A stretch of DNA of 64,000 nt from Isoetes taiwanensis (Eukaryota > Streptophyta > Lycopodiopsida > Isoetales > Isoetaceae): the NCBI GenBank assembly GCA_021234155.1, contig JAJEKV010000818.1:21126-85125 (forward strand), in the 5' to 3' direction. The position numbers were made by a program, and so were the translations under genes. Under the pieces are notes generated by a model that was given only the letters and a program-made list of their open reading frames with translations, had not been told where the DNA came from and did not search any database. Numbering within the stretch: the first letter of the stretch is position 1; the number at the start of each line of letters is the position of its first letter. This document shows positions 1 through 13,260 of this stretch, piece after piece.

Positions 1-2277
1 TTGCCAGATAAAAGGCATGACAAATCCTATGGTTTCAAGATATATGGTATAAACCAAAGTACGAACGGTTGCTCTGTTCCATGGAAATCAACTTCGGCTT
101 TCCTTCACACTAACTTTGTCAAAAATTAAACCCCCCAAAAACCAGAGCAGCTTAGCTCTGTCAAAGGTGTTTCGGCTTGTGGAAAGCATCGCCACACTTT
201 CAAATCAGGATTTCCCATTGTATCTCAATCTAACTTAGTAATTTGAGTTCAAATCAAAAATTCTTCCACGGAAATGGCAGAATCTTTGCAACCAGGCCAC
301 CCAACAACTGCTATAGGAAGATCTCATCTTTGAACTAAAGCAAATGCCATAAGACTAAGCTCACCCTAAATCGGCCTTATGAGAATCAGCCTAAAGCGAC
401 CTTATCAGACACTTCTGGGATCGACAAGAACGGCAAGCAAATCCTGATCTGTCTGCACAACAAATGCCATTTCTTTCTATCCTTATACCATGTACATGGA
501 AGCCCAAATAAACAGATGCCAGAACCGATTTTGGAATGCTTACCTTTACCGGCCAATAAGCAGCCCGAATCAGTGCAAACATACGCCTTCCATACGATTT
601 AGCATACAATACAAGGGCCAAATCTTGGTTTTGGCCGAACCATGCCAGAAATATTGCCCGCAAATACCAAATGAAAATATTGCAAGCTTATAAGATATGA
701 ACACTATATAAATAGACCCTTGTAGCCATGAGGTTATTTAAGGTGGAAGTTGACAACAATTGATGATACATAATTATGGCTCACTATAAGACATGAGCAC
801 TAGATAAATGGACTATTGTAGCCATGAGAGAACCAAACTTGATGAATTGTATCCTCAAGAAGGTTGTCAAATTATCTGAGGCATAAGGTTTTTGTAATGG
901 TGGCCCGAAATATAGGGGTTAGGGTTGCGTTCAATTTTTTTTTTCTTTTTAGCCTGGTCTGAGCAAAGGTCGGATGTTAGGAATTCGTGGTGGGTGTGGT
1001 CCAACGAAGGCGGGCGGCTCGATCTGGATGTCCATGTGGTGGAGGAGATGGTGCACATGCCGGGGGTACTGAGATGCAGCTCCTTGTGGCTTACCAAAAG
1101 AGGCCCTTCATCGACTTCAGTTGCAACTGATCTACTGACATAGGGGCTCCGACATCAAGGTGCTAAGCCTGAATTTTGGACTTCGATTTCTGTCTCTCCA
1201 TTGCGGTCTATTTTTTTCCTTTCGATCCCAACCTCGTTCTCTCGCGTTTCTCAGCTTTCCAGCAATACATGTCCCCTGTCCTTTTCAGCTCTCGGTTACC
1301 ATAGTACTTCCGGACGCCATTGATCGGCTGGAATGGGTGTTTTTTCCCGTCTTCATTTCTTGGGTGTGTCTGTACTGAGAAGGGATGCTTGGAGCATAAG
1401 GGAAGGTTGGCAAGGAAGGTGCTGAGGGAAGTGTTTTGTGACCAGCAGTTCGTAGTTTTGTTAGCAATACTGAGCCTGAGATGAGATGGGATTGTCAATG
1501 TCAAAATTTTGTCTGTTGTCTGCTTTCCAGGTAAAGAAATTGTTGTGCATATTCAAGAAGGAATATGTCAATGATTCCAGTTATGTGGTATGTGGATTGA
1601 TCGAAGGCTCGTCAGCTGTGCTCTTTGATTGCTTAACGGTGGAACGGTTTCTTCCTGAGTATGTATTTTCTGTGTTGGAGACGGTACAGACACATCAATC
1701 ATTTGTTGCATCAACGAACTTTCTTGGAAAATACATCGGTTGTGGAGCTGCGGTTCTAATTGCTACCCTATGGGTGGAGATATGACTGCTACAGGGGCGA
1801 GGTGAGGTGGTGTCGTACAGTTGGAATCCTTGAGAATCTGGCAGGTTTTGTAGGGATGGTATTTTTTGTGAATCTGGCAGCTCATGTGAATCTGTTTTAT
1901 CTCCTCTTAGCTGTTGGATTTTGGTTCTGCAGGCTTCTTTGTGAAGCTGCTTACATGTAATTTGGAGTTGCTACATGTAATTTTATTTGTGTCTTACAGT
2001 TTTTTGTACATGTACCGTGTCTTATGTTTGCAATGTCAATGCAATTTTTGTCCAATCAATTTTTGTATTTGTATTCTGTTTGTTGTGTATGTGTACGCCT
2101 GTAAATACATGTATGGAAAGCGCCGAGTTCTACGTGTATGTGATGTGGAAATTCCTCAATCCTTCATTTGGCATATTCGTGAAATTATCTTTCGATCTAA
2201 TGATCCAGAGTGAGCAGTAAGGAGTGAGCAATAGAAATCATTGAAAGAAACGTGAGTACTGAAAAAACCAAAACCAA
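1..2277. other. AT-rich stretch, no recognised gene
   Basis: Only short open frames occur and none shows a motif I recognise. Two diverged direct repeats lie at about 690-740 and 785-835, each ending in the words 'tgtagccatgag'. The T- and TG-rich tract from about 1160 to 2200 contains several frames of 60-100 codons. None has cysteine, catalytic or repeat patterns that would support coding. Confidence 0.5.
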
Positions 2278-2730
2278 TATAAAATTGAGGCACCAAGACA
2301 ATGAGAAGCAATTGGTGGAAAGATACTAGGTTATCTAATATACCAAAGATATTATATGCATTATATGGATCGTGGCACATTTTGTAGGATATCCCCCCTC
2401 CAAAAATTATGTTTGTCCATCTGGGGTCTTTCTCGGGTTAAACTGGCCTCTGTTGACCCGCTTTAATAATACCATTCTTTTAATATATTGATGACACAGT
2501 TCTTCAAAAAAAAAAAAAAAAAATATAAAATTGAGGCACCAACACAATGAGAAGCAATTGGTGGAAAGATGGATTTAGTAAACTAAACTAGATTGTCTAA
2601 TATACCAAAGACATTATATGCATTATATGGATCATGGCACATTTTGTAGGATATTCCCCCTCCAAAAATTATGTTTGCCCATCTGGGGTCTTTCTCGGGT
2701 CAAACTGGCCTCTGTTGACCCGCTTTTAAA
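2278..2730 (+). repeat. Direct repeat (about 190-210 bp) around a LINE tail
   Basis: Positions 2278-2466 and 2522-2730 are two copies of one sequence, starting 'atataaaattgaggcacc' and ending 'ctctgttgacccgcttt'. They differ by scattered substitutions and a short indel (the second copy has about 16 extra bases near 2570-2590). The only thing between them is a 40-bp LINE 3' end with a poly(A) run. They may be an exceptionally long target-site duplication or an independent tandem duplication that the LINE tail interrupts. Confidence 0.8.
2467..2521 (+). mobile_element. Extremely truncated LINE 3' end with poly(A)
   Basis: The words 'accattcttttaatatatt' and 'gatgacacagttcttc' are followed by 17-18 A residues. 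The same 3' end occurs in reverse complement at 23598-23640 next to a longer LINE copy, which identifies the family by internal comparison. The insertion is a few tens of bases long, an extreme 5' truncation. Confidence 0.75.
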
Positions 2731-2739
2731 GGGGGCACT

Positions 2740-3016
2740 AGAAAACCATCAACCATTGGCTAAAATAGTATTTTGGCATTTGTACAATACAGTGTCATAA
2801 TAATACAGTATACTTTACAACTCACATCACATGAGCAGGATTCCACCATCACATGAGCCTGGGGAATCGAACCCAATCTAATGCTCATCCAAGCATAAGG
2901 GAGATCCCAAGAGAGGGGATCGCCCTTATGCACAGGGGCCGAAGCCTTCTGAAAGTCCACAAGTGTTAGTATTAAGGGCCGAAGCCCTCTGAAAGTCCAC
3001 AAGTGTTAATATTAGT
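2740..3016 (-). mobile_element. tRNA-derived SINE-like element with hairpin and 40-bp tandem repeat
   Basis: On the minus strand 2874-2863 reads GGGTTCGATTCC, a perfect RNA polymerase III B-box. Upstream on the same strand, 2931-2893 forms a 16-bp hairpin (GCATAAGGGCGATCCC against its near-perfect complement, one mismatch, 7-base loop). Further upstream 2941-2980 and 2981-3016 are a tandem repeat of 40 bp. The order (tandem repeat, hairpin, B-box, then AT-rich body) suits a tRNA-head SINE, but I found no clear A-box or target duplication, so the ends given are approximate. Confidence 0.45.
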
Positions 3017-6000
3017 AGCCAAGTGCAACAACAACAAAACTTCTCCAAGACACCACAGCAAATTAAGAAATATCACTATTTATGGGTTAAGCGTGCAAAA
3101 CGAGCGCGATGGCGCCAAATACGCCCAGTGCCAAAATGATAATCGATCCACATTCTTAGCGGGGATAGGTTCCGTGACGCATTTAAATCCAAATTCTGAT
3201 GTATAAAGTAAAGTAAAAATATCATTATTTTTCAAAAAAAACGTATTTAACGCATTTTTAGGTCCGCCTTGGAAAAAAAAAATTCGGCTGTATCACGGAA
3301 ACCTTAAACGAATATGCGAAAACATTTTTATTGTACATGCTAAATAAATGAATTAGTTGCGCAAAAAATTGATCGAGTTTTCGACGCAAAATTGAACATA
3401 AAATATTCAATTTCGTGCGACGCAAAAAATCTTCGGCGTGATGTGAAATCAATTCTTCGCAGACATGAACCGCCCGGTGTTCGCGTCTGCTTGTTTATAA
3501 TGTTTCGTTTCGCGAAATCGGAGAAACCGCCAAGACGAAAATTTTTATATATTCGATTTTTTCGATTTTTGCTTGTTAAGAAGAAGGTAACCGTTCGAAC
3601 CTTCCAACCTGCCCCTCAAAAACTAATTTTTTTTTTCTTAGTTTTTAGGCAAAAAGTAGTTAGTTTTTTGTTGTTTTTTGATAGCTAGGTCAGGCAAGGT
3701 CCTCAATTAGACCCTCGCCTGTTGCCCCCCTGTTCAAGGGGCATGACGATGTTGAGCGCATTGTTCTGTGGACTGAGCTTGACCTATTTTAGAAAGAAAG
3801 AAAGAAAGGAAAAAAAAAAAAACCTGGCCTGACCCAAAGAAATGAACTCAAACATTCAAAACTGGTACATTATCCTTTTGATCCTTTCTCCTCCTTTGTC
3901 TGCTTATCACATTTTTTAATATAATCAAATTATCAAAGTACTCCAGAGTCAAATCGTGTAGCTGATGTCCAATAGTCTTTGACTGCATTTGTCTATTCTT
4001 AAATACACTAAACCATGTCTATGGCAACCAAAATAAAAGGTTCTTTAAAACGTGTTAACTTAATTTGTATAGGAGTCTTTTAGAAAACCATGAGTCTTTA
4101 AGAATGCATGTGTCTATTTTCAGGAAATATTAACCCATATCTGTATCAAACAGTATAATATGTTCTTTAGTAGATGTTAAAATACGCTGTTCAAGAAAAA
4201 ACAGTCTATGGCCTTATCATTTTACATAAAGCATGTTATGCAGGGATGATGTTTTAAAAGAGATATATTTATACCAAATTCCATGGTATAGGTTAAATCC
4301 ATCATATGTTATTGTTTATGCTTTAAGCGGACTTGAATAAACCTTTTAAATATCACAAAGGAAATCACCTTACAAGGTAAATTGCTGTATGTAAAATTTT
4401 CCAGCCTTATATATTAAAGAAAACAGTAGATCTACATGATATAATATGGATCGCATTTTATGGATACAGATTCAAATTCAAAGCTGTAAAAGAAATCTGG
4501 TGAGTATGATCTTAGGGATATTTAAACACATAAAACTTCGGCTACAACAAAAGATCCCGGTTCTTTAGTAGTACTCTCGACTTTTTTAACCATAATGAAA
4601 TATCATAGCCAAAAGAAAGTTATATATTCATGAAATAAGCCATTTAGAGTGGAGAGTTGGAAGCCATCACCAGCCAGTTAAGTATAAACTAGAACTTTTG
4701 TCACCATTTTTACGATCCATCATTCTTTGAAAGTGTAGAAGTCTCCTCGTCTCGGAAAAACTTTTAATCTTCTAGCATACGGGAAGCAAAAAATGACAAA
4801 GGTGGGAGAAGCTTCACGGTACACGTCAAACAACATGACATTAGCATGAAAATGGTAATGCATGAAGGAATTAAAAGGTACAATGAGACTTCTGATTTAT
4901 CACCGTTCAACCTTTGTAACCTTTTGCCAGTGGTTTCCTATAGATGGGTTTATCGAGAGCTAAAAAAGACTCAAATATAAGAGAAAAGCATGGGAAAAGA
5001 TATTGAAACCAGAACCTATTTAGTATTTCTAGCTTATGTGTTAATTTAGAGCCCTGTATAGGTAATCACCGATGATTCCTTATTCTAGAGAAGCACTAAA
5101 ATTATTGTACAATGAAATGATACCGATTATCCTCTTGTTGAGTTATATTCCTCCTCTTGTTGTGTTTTGGGGATAGAAAGTTCAAGATCTGCATCTTTTG
5201 TGAGACGGCCTTAACATTATGCCCGGGATCATTGGGGACAAATTTTATATCTTTCAAGCACTCTTGGTATCATTGTGTAGCCGCCGCCCACTTCCATTCT
5301 TATGATCGGTCATGAAGTCCCGATATTTGAGTCGATAGACAAGCCAGAACTCGGCGTCGCGGGAGTTCTTCTCTCGTGAGCTATTTCTTCGGAGGTTAGA
5401 TGAATTGATTCTAGGTGCAGTCCATGCTCACCATTTGAACCAAAGGGGTGCCTAAAATTTCATCGCGGTAATCCCTTTTATGGTGGGAGGATAAGATCTT
5501 AGTCAAACGGATCTTTTTGTGCTTATCGAGACCTCTTACATGCGAGGCTAAATCCGATAGCTTAAGTCGATATCACAAATACTTACCATATTTGGAACGT
5601 GAGGGCAAAGACCAACTCAATGCAAAAACCCTAGCATGTCGCATTCCTCTTTCTTTGCCCGGTGAGAATGGGTCAATCTGTAAGTCCGGATCGCTTTCCA
5701 TATCTCGAAGTTTAGGGTTTTAGCATACTGAAATGATTGTGAAAAAAATAATAGAGTTAAAAGTGTGAGTTAAAAGGAAATGTCGGAAAAGTGTATATAC
5801 TTAAAAATAAAAAAGCCTATATTGATGTACACGGATCAATATTGTCCTTAAGGTGTATGACACACCATCTGTAAACCCCAATTATGATCCAAGGGGTAGT
5901 GGTAAGTTAAAAACCCTTTTATAAGTTCTCTAGTCTATTTCATTCAAGTAAAGTTATAGAGTAGATCAAAAAAGACCAAAAGGTATATCTACTATAGGTG

Positions 6001-9000
6001 CAAAAGTGTCCCAAACACTAGTGCCCTCTCCAATGGAAGGTGTAAGTTATTGATTTATTATGGTGTCATAAATACCCTTGTTTATTTAAAAAAAAAAAAA
6101 AGGGGTCAAACCTAGATCCCTAGGTCGAACATCAGTCCCGTAACTGTATTATCAATCCGGATACGTAATTACATATGAAACCGGTACTCATTATCCTTTA
6201 GCCTCTAGCACCCCACTTTGTAATGAAATATTGTAAATACAAAACTTAATAGACATTTTTTCCGAAAAGACCAATAAGCCAAACATTTCAGGATTAATTT
6301 CCAATAATTTTATTATTTCAAAGAGGAGTCACGTTTTAGCACTACCATGCTATATTTATTCTCCCACCATCATGTTTATATTTCAACACTTCAAGAGACA
6401 AAATGCATGGTACCTGACAAAATGGTACTTGACAAAATGCATTTTCCCACGGCCCATAGAGCTTTGGCACTGGTTTTCCATATCCATCCTTATTGAAGTC
6501 CATGTCCCAGTCAGAAGGTGACCATGGTAATTCTGCATCTATATGCCTCTTTATTTTCCCTCCCTTTATTTTAATTGCATGGAATACTATAAGAAAGGCT
6601 TCTTTTAGACACTTCAAAGGGGAAGCCTGTTTTAACACTCCCGTGCTACATTTATGCAGCCAGCCTGTTTACAAGACTCTAATTAAAAAATTTTGACAAG
6701 CCATAACTCATTGACACTGGCTTTCCATAACCATAACCTTGTTCTTTAAAGTAGAGGCTGTTTACAACTTTAAACCTTAAATAAACTTCCATTACTGTAT
6801 TATCCATAAATATAGGACAGAATACCACATTTTCAATGCAGTATACAAACACCTCTACTTAATGCTTCTATATTAAGTAAATATTTTGTCTATTGTTTTA
6901 TCCGAGACATTTCATAGGCAATATAACCTATATTTAGACGAAAAATAGATCGATAGCAAACCCTGTTATGCTGGCAGTGCTTGCATAAGTATCTCCAACA
7001 TTAATGTTTTTCCATAAAGTAGGGGAGCCCCTTCCAATTCCAGATCCTAGCAAATTCACAAACTTCAAGCAAAAACGAGACAAGCGCAGGAGAGGCCCGG
7101 TACCTGCAGCCAAACATCATGACATTAGCAACAAATTGGTAATGCATGAAGGGCCAAAAGGTACAATGGAGCCTCTCGGTTTATAGCCGATCAGCCCTTG
7201 TCTCCTTTTGCCCAGTTAGCCGAATAAACGTGATCAGCCAGAATATCAAAATGCCCTGGAAATTTTACAAGCGTTATTCTGCAGATTTATCTTATGCCAG
7301 GTATCATAGATTGCAAAGAATAGAGGCAGAATCTGTTGCATATCTATAGCCTTTGACTAGAATGATTTAGAGCAAGCCTAGCATATACAAATTCCCTTAC
7401 CTTATAATAAGCAGGTTTTAGGCGGATCTTTCCAGCGATCTTCTCTCAGACACAGAATGCGTCGAGCCTTCTTTCCTTGCATTTGTACTGTAAATTGACC
7501 TTCATGCATGCCACAGAGGATGTACCATTATATCAGGGGCAGTCGGCTTCAAAATTAGCTGCCAAACGTCCCAATCCATTCTATTGCCAAGGCTTTAGTT
7601 AGGTGAGAAAAAATACCACGAAAATAATACTTAGGGTATCGATCCAGAAAGTGGCACTTCAATTTTGCCTTGTTTTTTCTCCAAAGGGAGGGGACATCCA
7701 CACGTTCAGAGTTATGAATAAGAAATCATATAAAGGATTCAGACTTATCCAAGTCATACTATAAATCATACTATATTCAGACATATCCAAACACAGTCAT
7801 ATAAATCTTCCACCCAAAAAGGGGTATGCCATCTCTCAATGTTCTTGCTCTGGACCGAAATTGAAGGGCATGCAATCTGGAACATGTACCTACCTCATTC
7901 TTATGGTGTAAATGCAAAAATGGATATCCAACTCCTTGTAATATCTTCGAAATCTTCCACTTGTGCTAAACTGATGTTTCAAGTCGATTCCCTACTCCAT
8001 TTTCGACATGTGCACAAGGTTTTGACTAAGCGTAATGGATCAAAGACCAGTCAGGGAATATGCTTACCATAAATCTGGAACAGATAACGACGGTCAATCG
8101 TGAGAGTAAAGTCCTTAGATTTCTTCCAGAGATCCACTGCCCTGTGGTAGTTCGTTGTTGTATTCCACCCATGTAGGGTTCGGTCAATGTACAATTTGAA
8201 GCTCAAGCGTATATCTTCCATTTCTATAGAATACGTTTTTATACACCCATTACCCCAAAGGGCTTTTTTTTGCTACATGTTTTACTGGTCTCTTTTATTT
8301 TCTATATGGGATATTCCTCTTAAAGGGACTCTAAAGCAAGGATCATTCCTCAATTTTCTTTTTGAAACAAACTCCATTATACCCTCCATAAGGAGCACCT
8401 AAATATGATCAATAGTATTTCCATAATAGTTCCCTATTATTGGGCATAGTAGACTGCTTATTATAGTGGTGTATGCCATTTAAATATGCAGCTACATCCA
8501 TACCATGGCTTGCAATAAGTGCACTACTACCAATTCATGTATCCATGTTTGCAATAGCAGAATTTCTGTAATAAAAAGGGGGGATAAGATAAGACCACAA
8601 AAAAAGGGGTAAGAACACAAGAAGAAAATGATAGAAATAAAAAGAGACAAAGGAAAAAAGGAAATTTTTGTTGCCCTCCCTTTTCAAAGGACAATTGTAG
8701 TGCCAATTAGGTATAGTGCCATAAGGTTTCGTGTTGCCAAGAGAGTAGCAGTATCCCTTGCCTGGTATTGCTGCAGTTATTTGTGCCATGCCGAGGGTGG
8801 GTGGCATTGCTGAAGTTTAAGGCAACTAGGGTCTTTCCTTCTTTGAGAAGTATAGCCCTCGCCTGATGCCGCTGTTGCCACGCGGTGTCGAAAGGTGTGC
8901 GTTGTACTCTCATCGAAGGTTACGAGAATGTCTTACTAATTTATAGCCTAGTTCTTAATGGTGTTGTTGATGAAAGTCTGACACGAATATAGGGATTGGC

Positions 9001-9419
9001 ATATATCTTAGTAAGTATTCGACTGGTCTTGTCTTGTGAAAAAGCACGACCTGGGTCAAGTGCATGCAATGCATTTTAAACTTGCTAGCCTCCAAGTGGG
9101 AGCATTCTGTCAGTAGCTGGGCTATAGATCATATATCGTGTTTTGGTCATTTCATGTGTTTCCCCCACCTTGGGCTTGGACGTAGATATCAACCAATCAA
9201 AATTCATTTAGTAGTAATAGGATAGGATGTTAGGGTGTTGACGTAGTGGCTTAAAACTTAGCATTTTGCTTTAGTTAAAGTGAGTTGATTTACGCTCTTG
9301 TTAAGCACTAAATTGAAGGTTTTATCTTTGCTTGATTTGTAGGTGTTGTTGCTGTCATTTGCGTATTGTCGTGGAGTTGCATTTTGCTAGCTAGCTAGAC
9401 AATCCCTTAAACAAGCAGT
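3017..9419. other. AT-rich stretch without recognised genes
   Basis: No frame carries a motif I recognise. About 3100-3660 is richer in CpG than its surroundings. A short GAAA microsatellite lies at about 3792-3808. Diverged direct repeats are visible: 4805-4940 resembles 7085-7220 (shared words 'catgacattagca', 'ggtaatgcatgaa' and 'aaaaggtacaat'), and 6330-6390 resembles 6610-6670. These look like old interspersed repeats. Poly(A) runs at about 3810-3822 and 6088-6102 may mark retroposon ends. Confidence 0.5.
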
Positions 9420-9916
9420 ATGGCTTCAAAAGAGAGAGCAGAAGTTAACTCGCAACTAGTAGAGGCATTTGTGTCTCAGATAGAGCCGCAACAAGTAGAG
9501 GCGCAACCAGCAGAGGCATTGGTGTCTCAAACAGAGCTGCAACCTGAGTCATCTTTTGCACCACCGCCGCGTAGAAAAAGAAGTAGACCACAACGAGCAT
9601 GGTTTTTTTTAGACCAGAATTCATGAACTGGTTGTGTAATCAGTTGTGCAATGCCTCGACTCAGGATTTGGAATTGATTAGCAACAGCAAGGAAGGGTGG
9701 CTAGACTACCATGCAGGGCTTGTTAAAGATGTCAAGAGGGCTTTTAAGCCTCGAATGATAGCTCTAAAGCCTGAAAAGAGTGAGCAAGAGAGGTACACAT
9801 GGATAGTGGGCAATATTAGCCGCACTACTGGGAATATGATCACGGAAGTTGCAAATTTGAATAGTCATTGCTTGAGGCTAGAGCTGAAAGAAAAAGCCAT
9901 CACGTGGAATATGTAG
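9420..9916 (+). pseudogene. Unknown basic protein, single frameshift in a T-run
   Basis: The frame opens with ATG at 9420 and encodes repeated glutamine/valine/glutamate-rich words (QVEAQPAEALVSQTELQ), then a basic stretch (PRRKRSRPQRAW) that could be a nuclear localisation signal. At the run of eight T residues (9602-9609) the frame breaks. A run of seven would continue directly into the second frame, which reads RPEFMNWLCNQLCNAS and runs to a stop at 9916. The joined product would be about 160 residues with no intron. I do not recognise a family. It sits upstream of two other intronless genes on the same strand (kinase-like, then coiled-coil/RING), so the three may belong to one element. 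It may be a pseudogene or a homopolymer sequencing error. Confidence 0.45.
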
Positions 9917-12181
9917 CATTATAACAGGGGGTTTTTTTTGTGATTTTATACGCTTTTTGGCATGGTTTTCATATGATTTCATGGGCGTATTGCACGAGGC
10001 ATACTAATCAGTATATCTAGAGTGCACCAAGTTTTTGCATGCAATTCGTGCAATTTTTGTTTCATGCTCCTCAATGGTTAAGATCAGAGGGCTTACAAAG
10101 AAAGCCCTCTTTTAATCCAAAAAGATCCAACGGCTTATAATGAAAGCCCTTTTCTCATGAAATTCAAATTCGAGACAGCCGGAATTAGGTTAGGGTTAGG
10201 GTGTGCAGACTCTGTTGGTGACAAATATGGGAAATTTGGTTCTGCGGATTTCGATTTGGTTTCAGACGAGGCGACCGGATAAGCTTATGGTGGGCGGGTT
10301 TTGAAGCGGCAAAGAACTTAACAGTTGGGCTTCCACTACTGACGATACATCGGCGGTTATAGCTTGGTTGAGTCCGGTGGCCTGGTCCGTTATTCAAGCA
10401 ATAAGGCCTTATTGGATATGGACTCCTTCTGGACAACAAGACTGGGACGCTATCAAACATCACGCAAACCGGATGTTCTTTGCCTTCCGATCGACTCTTA
10501 CTCCGACTCGATTTCCTGGTAATCTTCAACTAGGATCTAATTTTTCTGCAGTCGATAACACGAACATGCTGAATGATTTTGCCTGTAAGCATATTGGTTC
10601 CAGTGTTCTGGAAGGTCTTGCATGGAGCACTCAAAGCTGTCCTAGAAACTGGGGACGAAAATGGCATAATACGTTCCATTTGGAAAATCTACCATCTTAT
10701 TGTATGCTATGTTTTTAAGGTATAAAGCTAGTCTCAGTAATCCTATGGTTCAAATGTGCTGTACGATTGTCACCATCCGTAATGGATATCCAGGTTGATA
10801 TTTGGGACTAGCTCAGATACATAAGAAGAAAATCCACAAATGCAGAGCAAGAGGCATAAAAATGTAGAGCATAAAGAGACAAGACAAATGGGGGATGCCT
10901 CTGCTTACGGAAGATGGGAAAGCGGATGCTTCAAAGACCAAGATGGCGAGGTTTATTCGGTGTAAGCAAGGATGCGATGGCAACACTCTACTCCGCAGCT
11001 CAAAGGGGCAAGAGCCCTTGCATGAATCTGGAGAAAGTTGTGCCAATGTTCATGGTCGGAGATCTTGGTTCTCGACCATGGAGTTGGACTAGGCAATGCA
11101 CATGCCTATTTCGAACCATGTTAGATACAAATCTGGAGAACCTTTGCTTTTTGAGAAATGCAAGATACTTGCACAGGTGAGGCAGAATTTTGTTAATATT
11201 GAACCTTAGTACAATGTATATTGTATTAGCGTAATTTTGTTCATATATAACATTAATAATCTATCTAGGTTTCTTAAGAGTGCTTCAATTTTCTACTTGT
11301 TTCGTCTTTGCCACGATCATTCAAAGGTGAAGAATACTATGAAAGTGGATTCAAAGAGATGGGCAACATATAACAACTAATATTTGTTATGCTTGTGGCT
11401 CAATAACAACTAATATTTGTGATTTTTTCCGTTGGCCTTACTATTGGCTTTGCTATATACATAGATATTTGAGAAGATGTGTACAAAGATGTGTCTTACA
11501 AGCATGGAATATTTGATGCTACATATTTGATATGTAAGATAACGACTTGAAGAACTTTTATATTTCTTTGGTAACCATGATCAGTCTTTCTTTCATTTTT
11601 TGCAGCCTTTCTTACTAAGAGGTGATGCACTTTTGATGGGCCAATCTTGCCTCATTGTGATTTGACTAGTGACTTAAACAAGCGTGATATCCTTCATGGC
11701 TCCATTTCCCTAAACACATGTTCTAACATGTCTAGCATATGGAATTCTACTACCTAGGGATATTGTAAGTGGAGACCCTCATAATGATATAAATTTTTGG
11801 CCTACTTTGCTTATTACAAATATATATTATAGAAATTTTTGCGGCCGGTCCTCAATTTCTTGTCTTAGGCACAACAACCTATAGTGATGTACACAACATT
11901 CATACACAATTTTCATTGCCCCAAGGCAAAAAAAAATTTTTAACCTATAACACAAACCATTACATTACACGCATTAAAATTAAATTCCCCTTAAAACCCC
12001 CTTTTGTTTGGGTGCATATTCACACGGGGGTGACGTAGGGCAGCGAGAGCCCTTATAGTTATATTTTATTTGCAAAATCAACACCATATAGTATATTGCC
12101 TGAAATCTTATAGTATTTTATAAATTTTCTTATACAGTATAACAAATTCTGTACATCCATACCCCACAAACGAGGAACTTT
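9917..12181. other. No recognised gene
   Basis: Frames of 65-116 codons exist around 10185-10720 and 10895-11180, but neither the amino acid pattern nor the neighbours support a function. About 11200-12180 is AT-rich and has no open frame of interest. A short telomere-like word (GGTTAGGGTTAGGG) at about 10190 is too short to mean anything. Confidence 0.45.
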
Positions 12182-13260
12182 GTGTACGGTGTAGATTACG
12201 GAATAAGGAGTGAATATGCCTATCCAACAGCTCTCGTTGCCCGGAGTCACCCCCCGTGTGAATATGCGGCTTGGAGCAACAGGAAGTTGAAGAAAGAAGC
12301 CCACCAACCCCCTCATCTTGTTAAGAAAGTGTTGGTGCAAACAATAAGAGCCAAACGTCCTGGTGAGATAGATAGGGAGTGGGAAGCTCGTAGAAGAGCG
12401 GATGCTAAGACAACTTGGTTTGCAAAAGTAGATTCATCGCAGATAATAAATAGACAACAAATTGGTTCTGGTTCATACGGCACAGTGCATAAATGCAATA
12501 TTTTAGGTTCTAGTTTTATTAAGGATGAACCATATTGTGTAAAATTTCAAAACAATAATTTTCAGCCAGGTACAGATCCCAATAAGTTAGTGGAGGCTAT
12601 GTTGAAGAACATGAGGGAGTTTGGGATGCAAGTTAGGCATGGGTGTATAATACGTTGCATTGGTAGCACAACCGGCTTAGAAAGACAAAGCTTAATTTTT
12701 CCTTTTTGGAATGGAGGTTCGTTGGCAACCTTCTTTACAAGTCATGGGCGCAATGCTTTTGCAGAGCTTGCATTTAAGAAGTTAGGAGCTGTCCCCAGAG
12801 TTGAGACGGACTTGATGCGCCTTGAGGAGCGCAGAAAGAAAGAATTGTTTGTTGCCTCTAAGGTTGGGGACTTGGCTATGTCATTCTGCAGCGGCCTGCG
12901 AAAACTTCATCAAGAAAGGTATTTGCATATGGATTTGCATCGGGCAATGTATTGCTCCATTTTGAGTATGGAAAGGAGAAGGGATGCATTGATCCTCAGG
13001 CTGTATATATTGGCATTTGTGATTGGGGTGAATCTAGGTTGATGGGCGAGACAGTGGAGATAAAGCGGTGGCATTACAAGGGTTTGGATGGCGAGGGTAA
13101 GAAAAGAACTGAGATGGAAAGGGATATATGCACGATGATCTTTATTTTGGTAGTGGCTCAAAGACAGTGGCTGGAAGGGTTGACTTTGACTTGCACAGGG
13201 CAGCGTACATTGTCTATTACTTGGCTGATGCTAGTAGTGTTATTTATTGTGTGCTTTTTG
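12182..13260 (+). pseudogene. Protein kinase-like gene, two frameshifts
   Basis: The 286-codon frame from 12182 shows kinase landmarks in order: a basic N-terminus, the glycine loop IGSGSYGTVHKC (about residues 96-107), the ATP-lysine strand YCVKFQ, a hinge-like LIFPFWNGGSLATFF, and the start of the catalytic loop YLHMDLHRA. One A appears to be missing near 12946. The next frame (from 12952) continues with LLHFEYGKEK and the magnesium loop ICDWGESRL, where DWG replaces DFG. A second shift near 13125 moves to the frame reading LYFGSGSKTVAGRVDFDLHR, a plausible activation-segment/APE region. HRD is altered to HMD but the catalytic D and the ATP lysine are kept. The family would phosphorylate Ser/Thr or Tyr. 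No intron is seen. The coding signal fades near 13260, where a more GC-rich sequence with nested palindromes begins. Confidence 0.7.

Noticed and set aside
3585-3605. Pol III B-box-like 'ccgttcgaacc'
   Set aside because: No A-box at a suitable distance and no SINE or tRNA structure around it.
10188-10202. Telomere-like GGTTAGGGTTAGGG
   Set aside because: Only two hexamer units of the TTAGGG type; too short to be an interstitial telomere.
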